The notes under the pieces are model-generated. The model saw only the letters and a list, made by a program, of their open reading frames with translations, searched no databases and was not told the DNA's origin. DNA of 64,000 nucleotides from Gelatoporia subvermispora B (Eukaryota > Basidiomycota > Agaricomycetes > Polyporales > Gelatoporiaceae): contig KB445792.1 in the NCBI GenBank assembly GCA_000320605.2, positions 1,555,581 through 1,619,580 on the forward strand, in the 5' to 3' direction. Numbering within the stretch: the stretch's first letter is position 1; the number at the start of each line of letters is the position of its first letter. Position numbers and translations under genes: made by a program. This document shows, one piece after another, positions 23,625 to 34,892 of the stretch.

Positions 23625-26600
23625 TCACGATAGCACCGCAGCAACCACTCCTGCCGCTGCAACGCCAAACTTCACACTAGGGAATCCAGAAGCCGCTTTA
23701 GTATCAGAACTGGAATGCGTTTCGATCACGCCCGTACCAGCAGGCATAGCCGTCTGCGTTCGAACTGCCTGCAATGCCAGCTGGAAGCCACCAGGTGAGT
23801 CCACAACAGGGTTCACTTATTCGCTAAACGTAATACGCACCAACGCCAAATGTCCGCCGACAACCGGTCTCGCTTTGAAACCCTCCACGTCGCCATTCAG
23901 AGTTTCGTACCAGTCACCCAGCGGCTGCGAGTTCTCTTCGTCCGCTGCGTACTTGAACACAGAATTGATGAAAATATCTCGGACTGTGGTAGACGTGACA
24001 AGAGCCGCGGTCCACGACTGCCAGTCTAGCCGCCTGCGTCAGGCCTAAACGACGTAAAAGGAGGCATTTTATGTACCTGACTTCGTGTAGGTGTGGCTGC
24101 AGACGGTTGGATTCTCCAAAACAGACAATTATTTATAATGTACTTACCGTGTGTCGAGAGGCACGCCGAACTCATCTTGAAGAGATTGAGTGAGCACGCA
24201 GCCTCATGATAACCTCGGACACCACTTACTGACTACGGTCTCGTACCATGCGGTTTCTGGACGCCGTGCTTCAGTCACGAGTGAGACGCATTGCGTCGAT
24301 GTCACTTACGCATATCATAGACAGACGCAGGAAATACCGAGGTATTTAGCAGCACGTCCGCAAACATATTGTATGAAAGACCCCAACTAGAGGGCGTGGG
24401 ACAGTTAGTTTGGCAGTATAATGGGGGCAATACGAGCACTCGCCTAGAATCATTGCCGTACTGTGAGAGCGAGATAATCCTGATTGTTAGAGGGCCAAGA
24501 TTCGAACACCGAATTCCCACATACCGAGAGAGTTAGATGTTTGCCATCCGATGATGTTGCGAACTGTTGCCATTGCGGAACATACGAGGCTGAAATGGAC
24601 TAGATATTGTTCAGATTAACCTCATACACCTCATACATTCTTAATCGTGAACTGACGTACACTGTAGTTCGAACTTCTTGCTGTATCGCCTACGATAGAA
24701 GCAATCTCAGCCATTGCCTTGATGCCCACGATACCTTTGATCGCGAGATTGGTCTGGTTTGCCAAACTTCCCGCAAAGTCATCAGTGCTGATCTGGTTCT
24801 CCGGAATGAGCGCATCGGTAATCAGGAACTGCGTCCATTGATCGAGCAGGTCGAACTACATTGAGCGACGATCAGATATAGACACCGAAGAAAACATGCG
24901 GGATCACATACGTAAGTAGTGATAATAGAGTTGTCGCCCGTCCGTTGGAAATGGCTCAGTGTCATGATGACCATGTTGCCACTCTCTGTCAATTGATTGT
25001 GAGACTTCTCTTGCGGGCCATGAATTTTTTTGGTTCACCTTCCAAAGGCATTGGTTCATCATTGCCTGGGCAGAGATGTTGTCAAGCACGAAGTCATGAC
25101 AAACAGGTTTTCGATTTACCGTCATTATGCCCAAGGGCCTTCGGATAACTGGCACCTACACGTGCACTGTCAGCGCTGTCAAAAGAACATTACAGCATGA
25201 TCAACGCACCCATATCGTGCACAGCCCATGCATTGGGATATTGACCGGTCGCTTGGTAAGCGAATAAAGGGATCAGGAGGTACTTTCCGATTGCAGGGTT
25301 CGTGTACAATAGCAGGGGCCATGTCGGGAATATGACGTCCACTGTGTTGACATTCTATAGATAAGGTGTGAGAATCGACCCTTGATGGCTAATGTGACTG
25401 TTCCCTTACGCCGTCGCTAGAGATCTCTGTGAAGGTGCAAGTCAGACTAGGTCTAGCGGGATCTCGAGGATGCAGTTACCCTTCAGGAACGCCATGATAT
25501 CAGACGTATTGAACTGCCCCGACGCATCCTTTGACAGCGTAATCTCGATCGCCCCGAAACCTTGACGTATCGATAACGCAACTAGGCCGGCATAATTCGA
25601 CGAGATCTGCGATGCGTCTGCATTGACCTGCGCGTCGAACGCGTCTGCACGTGCGAGCGCGTTGGGGAAGTCCTGCAGGAACGTGGTGATCTGGCACAGC
25701 GCATGAGCACGTGTGAGCGGAGATGATCGCCAGACCTACCGCGTCATCGAGTGTCGAGATCTGGCTCCAGAAGAACAGGCTTCTGTTCTGCGTTGCGTCA
25801 TTCGCAATGAGGTATTCGACGGCGGGGTCGCGGACGTGTCCGATCGAGAAGATAACGGGATCTGATGCGGCGGAGATGGTACCTAGGTCATGGGCGAGGG
25901 CAAAGACAGGCCAATCGTCCGATACCGCTCGGAAGTCGGTGTCTTGTGTATTTGCAAGGACACCGTTCTGGATAAACTGTGCACGGACTACTACGTCTTG
26001 TCCAGTTTGGAAGGTTGTCCCTGTCGACTACTCGATCGTTTAGATATCGCGCAGTACGATTCGTACTATACGTACATTTAACGTTGAGTGGAATGCGGAT
26101 CCCTCTGGAGAATATCGGCAAACCTATGAGCTTACGCATTTCGAGATCCAGGAAGAATACCATTACGTTGAATACGATCATTGACCTCGCCGAATACAGT
26201 CTGATCTTCCAGCTGAACCTGGTGCGTGATAGTGTCGCCTACGGTCGTTGTCCAGTTCACTGTAAGGCTATCGTCTCCCGACACCCATTCTGCGCTGATA
26301 TCAGTATAAACTTGGACGGCATGCGGCTGGCCGTCGTTTGACGCAGCGCTCAATGCCAGGTACGAGAAAGGAAAGGACTGGTTGGCAAGGTCACTCGGCT
26401 ATATCACGTCATGAACGATACATTCCCGTCGGATTTAGTTGACATATTGAAACATACCTCCACAGGGCTCAGGAAAGTGGCCGTCAAGTCGACGGGGCCT
26501 GCAGACAGGACAAACACACTTTGTGTCGATGTGAACTATCCTCCGCTGTCAGATTGATATGATGCATTTGATGGTTTGGCGCACCTCAAAGCTCTTCTGC

Positions 26601-26948
26601 ACGGCTTTCTGAAAGCTGGCATTCGGAACATCCGGGTCGCCCAGGAAAACATATGACTCTCCGTCAACGTTGATGAACCCAGCCCAACCAACGATCTACG
26701 ATGGCATACCAGGCGTAAGAACATAGTTGCATAGCGCGAATACAGACACGTACAGCTCCAGTCCAGAAAGTCGGCCATACATCGTTCAGTGCATTCCCAG
26801 CACCTTGCGCCAGCCACGCCGAAAGATACGGACTACGAACGGCGAGCGGAATCGCTGCTGGGTTGAAAGGTGTCGTCGTCCATGACGTCGCTGCACAGAC
26901 GACGGAAATGAACGTGAGTATCGTCGTGAGAGATGCTAATGGGGACAT
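23625..26948 (-). CDS. Secreted glutaminase A-like protein (GtaA family)
   Basis: Extracellular protein of the fungal glutaminase family (DUF4964/5127/4965/1793 architecture). Twenty-one exons, minus strand: 26948-26754, 26695-26585, 26535-26458, 26398-26167, 26104-26076, 26027-25740, 25690-25480, 25426-25410, 25354-25210, 25155-25120, 25065-25039, 24985-24912, 24855-24661, 24599-24525, 24460-24444, 24386-24310, 24256-24230, 24175-24148, 24096-24077, 24025-23841 and 23780-23625 (740 aa). Seen: a signal peptide (LTTILTFISVVCAA), LNDVWPTFWTGAIVGWAGFI, YPNAWAVHDMGASYPKALGH, NDEPMPLEESGNMVIM, NDSSWGLSYNMFADVLLNT, FGVPLDTRHTYTKSDWQSW and ARPVVGGHLALL. A hydrophobic C-terminus suggests a membrane or GPI anchor. 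Several exons are 17-29 nt, and the intron at 24387-24443 is GC-AG. Activity on glutamine is inferred from family only. Confidence 0.87.
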
Positions 26949-27397
26949 CGAAAGGGCCGCGCTGCGTTGCGATACATTGCGCACACTTGAGGTACATATA
27001 TTTACGATCAACCGACATAGCGCGCATGGTCGCGCCTTCGGAGAGTATGCACGGTCGCTGAGATGGCACAGGAATTTTGATGGGCGAAGTCACGTAGCCG
27101 TACCCATGACTGTCAAGTTGGGTCACAAGCCGCAGTCGCAATGCGCTGCGAGAAGAGACCGAATCGAAAATAACGCAACGCCTGGGGAGCCGAAGCTCTG
27201 CCATTTGATCTCTGCATGCTGCCACTGCGACGGCGGTCCGCCAGAGAGTGGCCGGCCAGCACGTGCTACGGTGTATGACATCGAGTGCTCCGCAAACGAC
27301 GTCGACATGGTGGTAACGAACCTTACCCCATATGCATTGATTTTTCCCTGTTATGGGAGTTGCGTGAAGTCATCGTTTACCGAGACTTAACCGCCGC

Positions 27398-27676
27398 ATG
27401 CGAGTGCCTGACGAGAGGTTCAAGATGGACTTGGTCACACATGTTACGAGAGGCTCTGTTGATGCTCTGCACGCTGCAAAGGCGTTGGGACCTCTGGACC
27501 TCACCAGCGGACGAGAGCGATACAATATGTTGGTAGGTCAGTTTCAACAACATCAGAAGGACTTGGCATGGGCGGAGCAGTCCGCCCCTGGTGAGAGCAA
27601 CTACGTATCATCTCAGTCGCATATAACGGCGTCAGGCGATACTCAGCAGCCCATGAAGCTGCGCTTTAGTTGGTGA
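27398..27676 (+). CDS. Short unrecognised ORF, possible gene fragment
   Basis: A 92-codon open frame with protein-like composition (FKMDLVTHVTRGSVDALHAA, then GRERYNMLVGQFQQHQKDLA) and a natural stop. No upstream exon, signal or family is recognised. It could be the 3' exon of an uncharacterised gene, a decayed fragment, or chance. Treat it as a pointer only. Confidence 0.2.
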   Translation: MRVPDERFKMDLVTHVTRGSVDALHAAKALGPLDLTSGRERYNMLVGQFQQHQKDLAWAEQSAPGESNYVSSQSHITASGDTQQPMKLRFSW

Positions 27677-27695
27677 TATGGCGTCGGTACCGCAT

Positions 27696-27801
27696 ATGGC
27701 TTTGATTTACTTTCTGTTAACCTTGATACAGGTTACCGTGATAGGGTGTCGTAATCACAGATGGCTTTGATTTACATTCAGTTAATCTTGATACAGGTTA
27801 C
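27696..27801. repeat. Imperfect 41-nt direct repeat
   Basis: Two copies, 27696-27736 and 27761-27801, differ at 3 of 41 positions (start ATGGCTTTGATTTAC, end TTGATACAGGTTAC). The spacer is 24 nt. It lies upstream of the coiled-coil gene. Confidence 0.85.
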
Positions 27802-28381
27802 TGCAATGTTACCAGAACGGATCAGCGTACCCTGTACAGCTAAATGCATGCATAGCGTTGACCTGTACGCACGGTGAGGACGCAAGACAGTCAAAGCCAT
27901 GATATAGAACAGATTGGAGTGGGTTGCCAGGGCCAAACGTGAGAGTCTTCATGTACCTCATGTTCAATTGGGTCTGCCCAAGTGCAGCAAAGTTGGGCAG
28001 GCTTGGAACACGGGTCGAAGTGTGGTTGCGAAGCAGATGAGAATTCGGGGGTTACCAACTGCCAGCTGGCTGCGAGGTGCATAGGGCGTTCGCCACATAT
28101 CAAGCGTGTGCAAGCCCGAGAAATCAAATCGCGAGAAAACACGGTCGTCTTGTTGTACACAGATCACTCTCGAAAGTGAACAACACATATGGACTCGGGT
28201 CGAGGACTCGAGGAGGTCGATCAAGACGAGCGTCTGGGTCGTGTGCGGTGCCGCTCCTCCTTTCGGCTGGACGACCACGTGGCCTGTATGCGCGGGGGCT
28301 GTTGAGGCGGCGTTCTCGCGAACCCTCATACACCCTCTCACCGAGGCGGACGCGCTCCGTCCGTGCAACTCCAATCCCGCC

Positions 28382-29624
28382 ATGGACCTCCCCTCTGCCA
28401 GGGAAATAGAGCTCGAGACGCTGCTGAGGCAGCGGGACACGCAGATCGCAGAGCTAACGGTACGCGCTGACCGACACTCGTCCGTGCACACACCTCTCAC
28501 CTCGCGCCTTGTCCCCAGGACGAGATCTCGCATTTGCGCCAGTATCTCTCTACACAGCCCGCCCCATCGACGGCGGAGCCCATCTCGCTACCCCCCGCGC
28601 TCGTTTCTTTGTTATTGCCGCATATCAATGACCGCTCCTCTGACGCCACACCGAGCTCTGGGACGCTCGCGGCGGCGCTCACGCACCGAGCAAAGGTCCT
28701 GCAAGAAGAGAACGACGAGCTCTACGAGCTCCTCAAGTCCGGCGAGACCGGAAGGCTGAAAGAAGATGTCCGCGTTCTTCGCCGTTTGGTTGAGCGATTG
28801 GAGGGGGCGCTAAAAGGTCAATCAAGCGCGCACGCTCTGTTCACGCAGGATCAGCCTAATGCTTCGTATCACAGAGTCGCACCAAGTCATCGCGTCTTTA
28901 TCGTAAGTATACGTACTCGTGACTACGTGCGGTGTGCTTACGCTGTCTTAGGGAGGAGCTGGGCAAGTCGCACGAGGAGATCGTGGCGCAAGGCCGCCAG
29001 GCGCATACCGCAAAAGCACACCCGCACTCCCAGTCTCCAGCCCCCCGCAATGCGTACCAGATGCCCCCTCACATACAGACCTCCACAAACGGCTCGTCAA
29101 AGCCTCTCCCCACGGGCCCACGAGCGCACAAAAAGCAGCGGCTCTCAGAGCCGCAGGTCTCGCCTGTGACGCCAAACGCACCACTCGCGCCCCCCTCGAA
29201 GGGATACTCGCAGTCGAGCTCGGGCCCGCTCAGCGATGCCCGCGACCCGCGCGACGCCCGCGCCTCGGCGTCCGTGGACAGGAAGCCGCCCATCGTCGAC
29301 GAAGACCAGCGCACGCGCCCACGCTCCCCCGAGCAGATGCGCGACCGCGGGCGAGACCGCGGGCGCGAGCGGGACGCCAGAGACAAGGACAGAGACCGCG
29401 AACGCGACAAGGGACAGGGACGCGACCGGCTACGCGACCGGGACCGGGGCCGGGATCGCGATATGCGCGACAGGGACAGGGACCGTGACCGTGACCGGCC
29501 TGCGAGGCGAAATGGCGGCGGACCTGGAGGCGGTGGCGGAGGGGGCGGGCGGCGCAATCGTGGCGGAACAAATGCGTCCCAGAACGCCACGGACCGCTCG
29601 CTGGCGCAGAGGATGGGGCTGTAG
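28382..29624 (+). CDS. Coiled-coil protein with RD-repeat and RGG tail, possibly WTAP/Mum2-like
   Basis: Exons: 28382-28459, 28519-28816, 28875-28902 and 28952-29624 (358 aa). The N-terminal half is coiled coil (EIELETLLRQRDTQIAELT, then RAKVLQEENDELYELLKS, VLRRLVERLEGALKESHQVI, EELGKSHEEIVAQ). The layout of heptads around ENDELYELL...LE..L resembles the WTAP/Mum2 family of the m6A writer complex, but I cannot prove this by eye. The C-terminal half is disordered: S/P-rich, then about 60 residues of alternating R/D and R/E, then a Gly-rich GG...RRNRGG segment, as in RNA-binding or splicing-associated proteins. Nuclear RNA-related function is an inference. Confidence 0.7.
29335..29560 (+). repeat. 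Low-complexity RD/RE coding repeat and Gly-rich tract
   Basis: A GC-rich purine/pyrimidine pattern encodes alternating Arg-Asp and Arg-Glu units (29335-29515) followed by a poly-Gly stretch. It is prone to length variation. Confidence 0.8.
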
Positions 29625-31996
29625 TTGGTTGGGGCGCTTGTAGGCTTTGATGTGGCGGCAGGACAGGATCTCTAGCCATGGCCTTTTAGTGTATACGGTG
29701 CGATATTCCTCTCGGACCTGCCTCATATAGTGCTGCATCACATCTAACTTATTCATATTTGCACCTCCGCAGTTGTATTCATAATATGTTCACGCTCTCG
29801 TAGTGCTTTGCAAAATCGTATCGTGTATGTTATTCGGGATGATCAACGCCAATTGTCGCTCTTTAGTGTTGTTGAAAATTCAACTTTACACGACCCAGGG
29901 GTCGTCCGACCGTGGACCAAGCCCTGCGGTAGAGGTCGGGCCTTGTAAGGGTCAGGCGTGGGTTTAGTATTGCATACTGGGACGGGTAAGCAGCCCAGTG
30001 CTTTCATTGTGCAAGAGCGTTGAGATGATGCTGAAACCCCCTAGAGAACATGATATCAACTCCGGAGCATCACACCCAGTTGTGAGAGGAGGCTCCGAGA
30101 GATATGTAAACATACGACCGGAATGTAGCAATTTACCGCTGCGTGGGTCCAACATAAGGCTTGCACTTTCTCGAGGCATCAGAACACGTTCTAATAGATT
30201 TCTGACTTTTTCGAACCACGAGAGTCATAGATAGGTGGGTGTCATAATCTTGAGCCAACGTTTGACATAATAATAGCATAAGTGCCTGGAAGCCTAGGAC
30301 TCAATGGCCGTGCAGGCTTTCAGAAGATCAGGCCGAGCCCTGCCAGCGGGCATTGAAATGGCTTAGGTCTGGCTTGGTCGATCTTCTGTACGGCTTATAG
30401 GCCTGGTTCAGGCTTTCAGGGATCAGGCCAAGCCCTGTCAGCGGGCTTTGAGATGGCTTAGACCCGGCTTGACTGATCTTCTTTCCTTCAGAGCGAGGGG
30501 TTTTCACGGCCAGGCTCGCGGGCTTTAGAGCCCGGTCCTCGACAACGCCGGCTTGTGCTATGACCTATCCTCATTCGCGCGATGGAGTGCCCCTCTGCGC
30601 ACCCGATGTCGCGCTTACATGACCAATTTGACGAGCAATGTGCGTTTGTAACACGCCCTTACTGTACTCACGCCCTGTTTCAGCCAACCGCGGCTTCGAG
30701 GACGGCCGCACGCAGAGGTCGTGCAGAGCTTCGCAAGCAGATTTGACAGCGCACGCGTGCTGCGGCCAATGGCCAGCCCGGGAATCGCACACCAGCTACC
30801 GGAGGCTTGGTCGCGCGGGCAGCAGAGGTCCCGCGACGTTCGAGCGCGGGCGTCCATAGCGCGGCTTCTCACTAGAGGAAGATTTGGCTAGATGACAGGA
30901 GGGGCTCGCTTGACACACGAGGAATCGGAAGAGCACGCAGCTTGCAGGCGCCCGCGGGATGCAATGAATCGTGAGCGCGTCGCAGTCGCATCGGATCCGC
31001 GTCGAGTCAGCATCTGCGTTCCCCGCTCCCGGGGACGTCGAAGCACTACTAGTGCTCGCCCAGACGCTGCTACTCCCGCGTCTGCTCGCGGAAGCATTCA
31101 TGTCGTACATTCCGAATGCGAGCAGGCGCGACGCGTTGTCTCCGAGGGTGACAGGTTCTGGTGGATGGGGATGGGGTGCGAAGCCATTAATTAATTGCTT
31201 CGCACGTTGCGAGAAGAAGGCGCGACAGCTTCCATGTCGGGCGGTGCAGCGATGCCGCGCCTACATGCAACGGGAGCTGACTCTCTCATCGCGTTATAAA
31301 TTGAATGATGGGATACTCGTAGATGGGGTACAACACCGCAGCACGCCCAACACATCAATTTTTAGTTTTCCGTGATTGGCGACGATGTCCACGAAGCAGG
31401 ACGCGACAAGCGCGACTAGCCAGGATCGGGCTTAGCCACACCAAAATAGTACGAGATGCTCAGTCATTCATTTTTGTCGTGCGGAGATAGACAAGGGGCA
31501 ATGGCTACATACAGACTGTCGATCGTAGGATACCGGAGAACGGGTCTATGTGGATGTAGCGTAAAGATAGGTGACACGATGAGTTCCGAAAAGCGATGCT
31601 GGAATGCAGAGATCAATGTGACCAAGAGATGCGAAGAAGAGAAACTGAGAAGTGCGGCGCTTGCGAGAAACCGATAGACCGAAATAGACATACAGAATCC
31701 GGGTCACGGGTACTAGGAAGAGATCTACTCTATTTGGCGGACGAAGAGAGCCCGCGCAGTTGAGTAACGGCATGGGCAAAGATTAGTCGGAATGTCTTTC
31801 GATAGTCCGTCAACCTTCGTTCCAAGAATATACAACCGCTCGCTCGGCGCGCAGCGCGCGAGACACGGGACATGCGCCTCCCCAGGAGGTGCTGTCGGAT
31901 GCAAGGTATGCAACCGACGCGTGCGGAGTACAGGAGCAGAGCGTGCCTACACCGTCAGCATGACGAGGTGCAAATGAACTGCACCCGTGGCCAGCG
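29625..31996. other. Gene-poor region, 2.4 kb
   Basis: No recognisable gene. It contains a 75-nt direct repeat (listed separately) in a segment rich in AGGCTTTCAG and GGCTTGG words, and several short ORFs on both strands without family resemblance, including a minus-strand S-rich ORF near 31110-30796. It could include decayed mobile-element sequence, but I see no reverse transcriptase, transposase or terminal repeat. Confidence 0.4.
30313..30483. repeat. 75-nt imperfect tandem-like repeat
   Basis: Copies at about 30313-30387 and 30409-30483 share CAGGCTTTCAG, a GATCAGGCC core, AGCCCTG, CAGCGGGC, GATGGCTTAG-like and GATCTTCT blocks in the same order. Scattered substitutions and a 21-nt spacer separate them. 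It lies outside any gene. Confidence 0.8.
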
Positions 31997-32587
31997 TCAT
32001 GCCGGGACTTGTCGGGAGCTGCTGTGAAGAGCGGCGAGCTCAGCACTTGGCATTTGGTAAGTGAAAGGAGGAGGTGCTCACCTGTTGCGCTGTGGCGCGG
32101 AAAGTCCCAGAGGGGATGTGATGCCCAGCTCAGGTATCCGCACGGCCTTGTGCGTCGGAGGGTGGGCACGCTTCGCGCCCGGGCACGCCGTAGGGGTAGA
32201 CGGGACTGGTGGGACTGGTGGCGGTGGCGCGTATTGCCTTGAGCTGGGTGGGGGAGAGCCTGAGCGCCGATGACGCTGCTGAGGGGTTGCAGATGATGAC
32301 TGAGGTAATGGGACCGACCCTGAGGGAGCCAGGGACGACGGATTGCGGCTCTGCGCGTGGGCCCTCTGGGTGCCGAACTCGTCGCGGTCCAGCCAGACCT
32401 CTGATGCCGCGCGGGGGCTCGTGCAGGGAGAGTCGGAGGTGAGCTTTTGGAGGAGGGGCGAGCCGATAAGACGCGGCGGGATGGGGGGCTCGTTTGGGTG
32501 GGCGGGGAGGTGGAGGCGGTTGCGCGAGTGCCGGTGTGGTAGTGGCGGGCGCTGCGGGGGCGCATCGTTTCCCTGCGAGTAGGCCAT
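31997..32587 (-). CDS. Tentative proline-rich small protein
   Basis: Possible two-exon gene (32587-32082 and 32021-31997; 176 aa) starting MAYSQGND after a CT-rich leader, with a GTGAGC...CACAG intron. The product is P/S/H/R-rich and lacks any domain. Low complexity and high GC make open frames easy by chance, and an overlapping ORF lies in another frame. I list it because leader, start and splice signals line up; it may not be real. Confidence 0.25.
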
Positions 32588-32823
32588 GGAGGGGGGAGGA
32601 GGGGCAGAGGCCTCGGCGAGTGGAGAGGAGGAGGAGGGCAGTGGAAGAGGAGAGGAGTGGTGGCGGTAGTTTTATAGCGAGCCCCGTGACGGGTGAGGAT
32701 GGGGCAGGGCCGTGTGGAGAAGCATCGAACGAAAGCAAAGGATGAACGGCGTCGGCCTCTCAGGCTGAGTTGACCCGAAAGATCGGACGGCCAATCTGCG
32801 CAGATTAGGGCGCACCGCTCCTC

Positions 32824-32870
32824 CTCAGCCCGTGCTCAGCCAGGCTTAGCCGCGCTCAGCCCGCGCTCAG
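32824..32870. repeat. Short degenerate tandem repeat (GCTCAGCC-like)
   Basis: Four to five adjacent units of about 11 nt built on CGCGCTCAGCC or variants (CTTAGCC, CTCAGTT). Intergenic. Confidence 0.6.
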
Positions 32871-33996
32871 TTACCCGCCGGTTTTGCCGCCCGCTACCCT
32901 TTTCCTCTGCTCGCCATCGACACCTTCCGAGCATCCTTTCGATTCACATCTTATGACGGTCTTAGCTCTTCCGCCCGTTCTCACAAGCAAGCAATTTGCC
33001 CGTCGGCCTCCGAGCGAGCGAAGCCTGACAGTGGCGCCCGACGAGCACTCGGAAACACAAGAAATTGTCCAACTGCGGGCGTCTTTTGCCTCGAGGGCCC
33101 GTCCGTGTCGCAGGACTTGTCGCCTGGCGTTGCTGCCTTTGGGCGCGCCGACTGCGCGCGGTCGCCTGCGGTCGCAAGCGCGGAGGCTGTGGCTGGGCGC
33201 CTCACGCACGTGGCCCGCCCCGCCGTGACAATCTCGGCTGCGCGCGCACAGATCTCGCTTGCCCCGCCGCCTCCCGCCACCGTGCAAATTTCCCTTCTGG
33301 GAAATGAGCCTGCCTGTCTCGGCGTTCAACGCGCTCGGCGACTTTGCTGCTGTCGCCGTGCATTTCGGCGTGCCCGGTCGCGACCATTGTGTACCAGTGT
33401 GCGCCAGTGCAGGCGCCACACGCTGCTCGACAGCTCGCGCGCACTCGCCGAGGCCACCCAGAAAAACCTTTCGTGCCGCTTCGGGACGTGTCGGGTCGCG
33501 CCAACCGCCCGAAAACGACGGTCTTTTGATGGCGTCTGTGTTGTGCGCGGCTCCGTCGCGTTTCGGACCGTCGACCGCTGTAAACCAGAGCTCGTTCTGA
33601 CCGCGCAGGGTCACCAGAGACCGCCCAGACCATCCGTCACCGCCTCGTGCTTGGAACACCGGACGCACAAGGGAATTCGAATCTGCTGGAATACCGTCGA
33701 CTGATGTCATCCCTTTCCCATCGCACATTTCTCCCAGTCCTCGTCATATAGCCGCAATGCATGATGAATGCCGAAGCAGTAGGCCCCAGCCAACACAAGA
33801 TCCCGGAGCCATATCCGCACACGAGGCTTCGAGCTGATGTCAGTGTTCTGTCTAGCCTTCCGCACGGAAGCAGGCGGTATGTTCACGTTCAGCCATCCTG
33901 ACCAGCAGCTCACCTGCGGAACCGTCGACAACGTAGCGCGCATCCTCTGAATGCCCACGCGCGGGATCGCATCATTCACAACGTGCAGGGCTCGTA

Positions 33997-34395
33997 TGCA
34001 GCGTGTCCGATTGATGCCCACCTCGTCCGCTGCGCACACGAGTATGTTTCGGGACCTGGAGGTGACTCCTGCGCTGTCTTACGCCGACGATTAGCCTACG
34101 GCCATTGAGGCGTCTGCTGCGCACACGAGGGGCCGCCTTTGAGCCGGGGGACGGGCTCTCGCATCTACGGCGACAGTTGAAGGCATACGTTACTCGTCTA
34201 GCCAAAGGAAAGGCTTCCTCACGCTCGTCGGCGTGGCAGGATCGGCAGAGAGAGCAGATCGAACTTCAACGCCATGTGAAACGGCAACCTCATCGCGTTG
34301 AAGTTCAGTGATTGAACCATTACCTTGCATGTACCCGAGTCTCTGCAGCGTGTCCGATTGATGCCCACCTCGTCCGCTGCGCACACGAGTATGTT
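33997..34395. repeat. 52-bp perfect direct repeat
   Basis: Identical 52-bp copies at 33997-34048 and 34344-34395 (start TGCAGCGTGTCCGATTGATG, end CACACGAGTATGTT), 347 bp apart. A partial copy of the right half (CTGCTGCGCACACGAG) lies near 34113-34128. On the minus strand both full copies can be read as NILVCAADEVGINRTRC. Confidence 0.9.
34261..34306. repeat. 12-bp inverted repeat
   Basis: GAACTTCAACGC at 34261-34272 and its exact complement at 34295-34306, with a 22-nt loop, between the two copies of the 52-bp repeat. Could form a hairpin; no terminator T-run follows. Confidence 0.7.
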
Positions 34396-34892
34396 GCTCA
34401 TCGATCCTTCCACGGATGGTTTCCCGGCGGCAAGCATCATCTGGCTTCCTTTCTTCCCCTCGATCAAGAGACTCGCGGTCTCTTAATTCGTCAATCCTCC
34501 CTGGTCGCGTGCTCGCAAAACGAAATCGGTTTAGCACACACCACCGCTCTCTATATTAAGCGCCCACGGATGCGTTGCAGTTCCGATTTTGTCTAGCTGT
34601 TGCACGACTTAGCATTAAGCAGGCGACTTACCGTTTGGGACCAGACCAGTCCGACCCTGAATTCTTTGCGATGGCGGTTCTCACAGACACCATGTTCGCC
34701 GCAGTCAGCCCTGCCAACACGACGCAGATACCAAGACAGCATACAGCATCCTAATCTACATTCCTGTGGCAGGCCCTCATGCTTCAGTCTGACCCTGGTG
34801 GTTCTTTCATTCGGCATTCTTCCTCTCCTTTCGCTGCTTTCGTGTTGTGATCTTCGCTCCTCTTCGCTGCGGTTCGATCCTCCAGCCCTGAA

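Larger units (their letters stand above)
26949..28381. other. Gene-poor 1.4-kb intergenic region
   Basis: Lies between the glutaminase-like gene (minus) and the coiled-coil gene (plus), so both promoters are here. It holds one weakly coding-like ORF (27398-27676, listed separately) and an imperfect 41-nt direct repeat. I recognise nothing else. Confidence 0.4.
32588..34892. other. Gene-poor GC-rich region, 2.3 kb
   Basis: Very GC-rich at 32870-33700, which opens long ORFs in several frames on both strands; none resembles a known protein. It contains the CTCAGCC-type repeat, the 52-bp perfect direct repeat and the 12-bp inverted repeat listed below. A minus-strand ORF ending at 33707 has protein-like text at its end (LVLAGAYCFG, ALRLYDEDWEK) but no usable start. 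The right end must hold the chitinase promoter; a TATATTAA word sits near 34552. Confidence 0.4.

Noticed and set aside
32871..33728. Long overlapping ORFs (up to 285 codons) on both strands
   Set aside because: The segment is very GC-rich, so stops are rare in every frame. No frame shows family text, biased codon use or splice structure.
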